In this document: one piece after another, positions 15,814-18,414 of the stretch
How positions within the stretch are numbered: position 1 is the stretch's first letter
Layout of the letters: the number at the start of each line of letters is the position of its first letter
Program-made: the position numbers and the translations under genes
DNA from: Gammaproteobacteria bacterium
GTDB lineage: Bacteria > Pseudomonadota > Gammaproteobacteria > Arenicellales > Arenicellaceae
DNA length: 18,414 bases
Assembly: GCA_003485905.1 (NCBI GenBank)
Contig: DNHK01000009.1
Span: 1-18,414 of the forward strand
Direction of reading: 5' to 3'
The notes under the pieces: generated by a model
The model's input: only the letters and a program-made list of their open reading frames with translations
What the model was told of the DNA's origin: nothing
Databases searched by the model: none

Positions 15814-16278
15814 ATGGGTCTATTTGATTTTGCAAAAGATTTCAGCGCTGGTATTGGCGCAAAGGTGTTTGGGGTTGGAGACGCTGACGCCTCCTAGCAG
15901 ATTTATCAGCACCTTGTGGATAATAATCCCGGAATATTTGACTTCAAAGTATCAATGGAAAATGAAGAAGTTTGCGTAGAAGGTCGCTGCACTTCAGCAG
16001 CCGCTAAGGAAAAAGTCATTCTCGCTGTAGGCAATATGAAAGGCGTATCGTCGGTTAATGCTGATGCTGTGACAATCCCTGACGAAGAATTAGCTGCCGC
16101 AGAAGCCGCCAACGTCGAGTATTACACTATTGTCTCTGGCGACACCTTGTGGGGAATATCCAGCAAGTTTCTTGGCAACGGCTCAAAATATATGGAAATA
16201 TTCGAAGCCAATAAGGAAGTGATCCTGGATCCCGATAAAATATTTGTTGGACAAAAGATACGAATTCCAAAAGACTAA
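15814..16278 (+). pseudogene. kbp: Kbp (YgaU)-like BON + LysM protein gene interrupted by an in-frame TAG
   Basis: The frame from ATG 15814 encodes 154 codons matching the E. coli potassium-binding protein Kbp (149 residues), a cytoplasmic K+ sensor-like protein. It begins MGLFDFAKD (E. coli MGLFNFVKD), has a BON domain at about codons 29-88 (EVCVEGRC...AVGNMKGVSSV) and a LysM domain at about 103-153 (YYTIVSGDTLWGIS...PDKIFVGQKIRIPKD). Codon 28 is TAG (15895-15897), at the junction before the BON domain, where the family reads on without interruption; CAG to TAG is one transition. Everything after it stays in frame and well conserved. GAGG eight bases before the ATG is a good ribosome site, whereas a restart at GTG 15916 (codon 35) has none and would trim the BON domain. 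It is a recent nonsense mutation, a sequence error, or read-through. An intrinsic terminator follows. Confidence 0.8.
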
Positions 16279-16350
16279 CGTAAAAATATAGCGAGCAAAA
16301 CTCGCCAAAAGTTGCGATGTAAGTCATTCGACATCATCTTTACTTATACT

Positions 16351-16374
16351 AGGCCGCTATACGCGGCCTTTTTT
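16351..16374 (+). terminator. rho-independent terminator
   Basis: A perfect 7-bp stem, AGGCCGC (16351-16357) with GCGGCCT (16363-16369), encloses the loop TATAC and runs directly into six T residues (16369-16374). It ends the kbp-like transcript and insulates the iscR promoter, which starts about 70 bases further on. Confidence 0.9.
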
Positions 16375-16441
16375 ACTGCAAGCAACCGCCTTCTAACACA
16401 GTATTACCCGTTAGTTAGTCCCTTAAAATGCCTTTGGTATA

Positions 16442-16466
16442 ATTCTTGACTAAAACACTGGGTTTT
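16442..16466 (+). promoter_or_regulatory. probable IscR type 1 operator, upstream copy
   Basis: The 25 bases follow the E. coli type 1 IscR consensus (ATASYYGACTRWWWYAGTCRRSTAT) well in the left half: ATT, CTTGACT and AAAAC match, with one mismatch. The right half (ACTGGGTTTT) is weaker. It covers the -35 element of the iscR promoter, as expected for repression by [2Fe-2S]-IscR. Confidence 0.55.
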
Positions 16467-16474
16467 ACTAGAAT
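16446..16474 (+). promoter_or_regulatory. sigma-70 type promoter of iscR-suf
   Basis: TTGACT (16446-16451) and TAGAAT (16469-16474) are separated by 17 bases, each one mismatch from the sigma-70 consensus. The predicted start of transcription is near 16481, about 30 bases before the iscR ATG. Both elements are overlapped or flanked by IscR-like sites. Confidence 0.75.
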
Positions 16475-16497
16475 TCCCGACCCTTTTAGTCAGGATT
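16473..16497 (+). promoter_or_regulatory. probable IscR type 1 operator, downstream copy
   Basis: The core CCCGACC-CTTTT-AGTC-AGG matches the type 1 IscR consensus at nearly every position (S-Y-Y-GAC, WWWY, AGTC, RRS); mismatches are one base in GACT, one in the spacer and part of the flanks. It starts at the end of the -10 element and covers the predicted transcription start. Two such sites over one promoter are how E. coli iscR is autoregulated. Confidence 0.65.
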
Positions 16498-16510
16498 GTT
16501 ATTTCCGCTT

Positions 16511-16978
16511 ATGAAGCTTACTACCAAAGGCCGATACGCTGTAACTGCCATGATGGATCTAGCGATTCAATCAAGCGACTCTCCTGTGGCTTTAGAGGAG
16601 ATATCCGGGCGGCAAGACATTTCTCAATCCTATCTTGAACAGCTATTTGCTCTTCTACGGCGCGCTGGCTTGGTAGAAGGCATTCGTGGTCCGCACGGCG
16701 GGTACCAATTGGCACGTGATGTTAATGAAATATCCATCGCTGAGGTTATTTCAGCCGTTGACGAAAATATTGATTTAACCTGTGGTAACGGCAGTGCCTG
16801 TAGTGGGGACGCCGACCCCTGCCTAACACATGGCTTGTGGTCCACCTTAAGCGATCAAATTTATAGCTTCTTACATGGGATCAAGCTCGGTGAGCTTATT
16901 AAATCCCCAGAAGTACTAAAGATCTCCCAAAGAAAAGAGATCGGCCGTGTTGCTGATATTCCAGTGCACTCACAGTAG
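16511..16978 (+). CDS. iscR: Fe-S cluster-sensing Rrf2 family regulator IscR
   Basis: This 155-residue Rrf2-family repressor/activator senses Fe-S status through a bound [2Fe-2S] cluster. The winged-helix N-terminus MKLTTKGRYAVTAMMDLA is nearly identical to canonical IscR, with ISQSYLEQLFALLRRAGLVEGIRGPHGGY (38-65) as the recognition region. The cluster ligands are C91, C97, C104 and H107 in CGNGSAC...CLTHGLW. The second and third cysteines have six residues between them where E. coli has five. An open frame extends to TTG 16496, but the ATG at 16511 is chosen because the family starts with M-K/R-L-T. The promoter carries two IscR-like operators, indicating autoregulation. It stops with TAG, 15 bases upstream of sufB, so it heads the suf operon. 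Confidence 0.95.
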   Translation: MKLTTKGRYAVTAMMDLAIQSSDSPVALEEISGRQDISQSYLEQLFALLRRAGLVEGIRGPHGGYQLARDVNEISIAEVISAVDENIDLTCGNGSACSGDADPCLTHGLWSTLSDQIYSFLHGIKLGELIKSPEVLKISQRKEIGRVADIPVHSQ

Positions 16979-16993
16979 GAAAAACAAACGAAT

Positions 16994-18414
16994 ATGGGCG
17001 AATCAACACAAGAACTGGACGCGCTGGTTCAGCGCGAATACAAAGAAGGTTTTGTAACCGACATTGAATCGGATACTTTACCTCCTGGGCTGAACGAAGA
17101 CGTTATTCGAGAAATATCTCGACGGAAAAACGAACCTGCATTCATGCTGGAATGGCGTTTAGACGCCTATAGAAAATGGCTAGATATGCCCGAACCCGAA
17201 TGGGCACATATAAATTATCCTAAAATAGATTTTCAAGAGATTTCCTATTTTTCTGCGCCAAAAAACCCCGACGATGGCCCTGAAAGCCTCGATGAGGTTG
17301 ACCCCCGATTGTTGGAAACCTATGCAAAATTGGGAATTCCATTAGAAGAACAAAAAATACTAGCAGGAGTAAAGGGCGCAAATATTGCCGTTGATGCAGT
17401 ATTTGACAGCGTGTCAGTTCGTACTACCTTTAGAGGTAAGTTAGCGGATGCTGGGGTAATCTTTTGCCCAATATCCGAAGCGCTACAAGAACACCCTGAA
17501 TTGATAAAAAAGTATCTTGGTTCTGTTGTCCCCCAAACGGACAATTACTACGCTGCGCTAAATTCTGCCGTGTTTAGTGACGGGTCTTTTGTCTATATCC
17601 CCAAGGGCGTTCGATGCCCAATGGAGCTATCAACATACTTTCGTATAAACGAAATGAACACGGGTCAGTTTGAGCGCACGTTGATAATTGCTGAAGAAGG
17701 CTCTTATGTAAGCTATCTCGAAGGTTGTACCGCCCCAATGCGCGACGAAAACCAGCTACATGCGGCCGTAGTCGAATTAGTCACGATGAAAGATGCTGAA
17801 ATCAAATACTCAACCGTTCAAAACTGGTACCCAGGAGATGAGTACGGTAAAGGCGGAATCTATAATTTTGTTACAAAACGAGGTGCTTGTCGTGGCGACA
17901 ATTCCAAGATTTCTTGGACACAGGTAGAAACTGGCTCAGCGATCACTTGGAAGTATCCAAGCGTTATCCTTTATGGAGATCATTCGGTGGGTGAATTCTA
18001 TTCCGTCGCCCTTACTCACAATATGCAACAAGCCGACACTGGCACCAAAATGGTTCATATAGGAAAGAACACTTCCAGCACGATAATTTCTAAAGGAATT
18101 TCTGCTGGGCGTGGTCAGAACACCTATCGCGGGCAAGTTAAGATATTGCGTGGTGCTGATGGCGCCAGAAACTACTCTCAATGCGACTCCTTGTTAATGG
18201 GCGACCAATGTGGCGCTCATACTTTCCCATACGTAGAAGTTCTAAACAAAACCGCCAACCTTGAGCACGAAGCTACCACCTCGAAAATATCGGAGGATCA
18301 GCTTTTCTATTTACGCCAACGGGGCTTAAGTGAAGAATCCGCTGTATCAATGATCGTAAACGGCTTTTGCAAAGAAGTTTTTCGAGAACTACCAATGGAA
18401 TTTGCAGTAGAAGC
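16994..18414 (+). CDS. sufB: Fe-S cluster assembly scaffold protein SufB (3' end cut by window edge)
   Basis: The frame stays open from ATG 16994 to the last base (473 full codons), so perhaps ten to fifteen residues are missing. SufB forms the SufBC2D scaffold on which Fe-S clusters are built from sulfur supplied by SufS. Diagnostic stretches are [43 protein letters not shown]-like [53 protein letters not shown], and [20 protein letters not shown]. The last includes the conserved Cys that takes part in sulfur and cluster handling. The final visible residues, [18 protein letters not shown], match the family's C-terminal helix. It lies 15 bases after iscR, with a somewhat distant AGGA as ribosome site. 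The rest of the suf genes presumably follows to the right. Confidence 0.96.
   Translation, partial: MGESTQELDALVQREYKEGFVTDIESDTLPPGLNEDVIREISRRKNEPAFMLEWRLDAYRKWLDMPEPEWAHINYPKIDFQEISYFSAPKNPDDGPESLDEVDPRLLETYAKLGIPLEEQKILAGVKGANIAVDAVFDSVSVRTTFRGKLADAGVIFCPISEALQEHPELIKKYLGSVVPQTDNYYAALNSAVFSDGSFVYIPKGVRCPMELSTYFRINEMNTGQFERTLIIAEEGSYVSYLEGCTAPMRDENQLHAAVVELVTMKDAEIKYSTVQNWYPGDEYGKGGIYNFVTKRGACRGDNSKISWTQVETGSAITWKYPSVILYGDHSVGEFYSVALTHNMQQADTGTKMVHIGKNTSSTIISKGISAGRGQNTYRGQVKILRGADGARNYSQCDSLLMGDQCGAHTFPYVEVLNKTANLEHEATTSKISEDQLFYLRQRGLSEESAVSMIVNGFCKEVFRELPMEFAVE

Noticed and set aside
15895..15897. Pyrrolysine-type or global TAG reassignment as explanation for the amber codon
   Set aside because: Many genes in the window end properly in TAG at family-typical lengths, so TAG works as a stop.
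16291..16305. Hairpin GCGAG-CAAAA-CTCGC after the kbp-like gene
   Set aside because: A 5-bp stem with no T tract; the real terminator is the stronger hairpin at 16351-16374.

Overview
The window looks like ordinary core chromosome of a gammaproteobacterium, probably a free-living, possibly marine, non-enteric lineage. The evidence is the set of lineage-typical genes (hslR, thrH, slyX, mtgA, ubiJ), an ubiE-ubiJ-ubiB block, iscR followed by a suf operon, and a base composition that by eye is somewhat below 50% GC. Coding density is high and no gene-free stretch exceeds about 210 bases. I see no tRNA, rRNA, CRISPR array, insertion sequence, integrase or prophage gene. At least seven genes end in TAG, so TAG is a normal stop here. 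About a third of the genes start at GTG or TTG.

Layout: (1) Positions 1-4308, minus strand, look like one operon. It is transcribed from a large membrane protein with a spermidine-synthase-like fold, through a Nudix hydrolase and a thioredoxin-like protein, to the start of a CPA2-type cation:proton antiporter cut by the left edge. (2) 4503-5507: hslR (plus) meets thrH (minus) tail to tail. (3) 5719-8396: hemW (plus) converges on slyX and a pyrophosphate-type phosphofructokinase (minus), whose reading frames overlap by 8 bases. (4) 8520-10336: mtgA and hemB (plus). (5) 10340-12152, minus: acyl-CoA thioesterase, a DUF6498 membrane protein coupled to it through TAGTG, and a secreted SIMPL/DUF541 protein. 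(6) 12297-15740, plus: DUF971 protein, ubiE, ubiJ, ubiB, the ubiquinone block. (7) 15814-16374: a Kbp (YgaU)-like BON+LysM gene interrupted by an in-frame amber codon, then an intrinsic terminator. (8) 16442-18414: iscR with a strong promoter flanked by two IscR type-1-like operators, then sufB running off the right edge.

Functional themes are haem synthesis (HemB, and HemW for haem delivery), ubiquinone synthesis (UbiE/J/B), Fe-S cluster assembly under IscR autoregulation (IscR, SufB), glycolysis with PPi (Pfp), cell-wall synthesis (MtgA) and ribosome rescue (HslR). The two items most worth a second look are the amber codon that splits the kbp-like gene and the 921-residue membrane protein, which has lost the aminopropyltransferase Asp motif and carries an embedded beta-sandwich-like segment. 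I did not find a clearly new multi-gene system.
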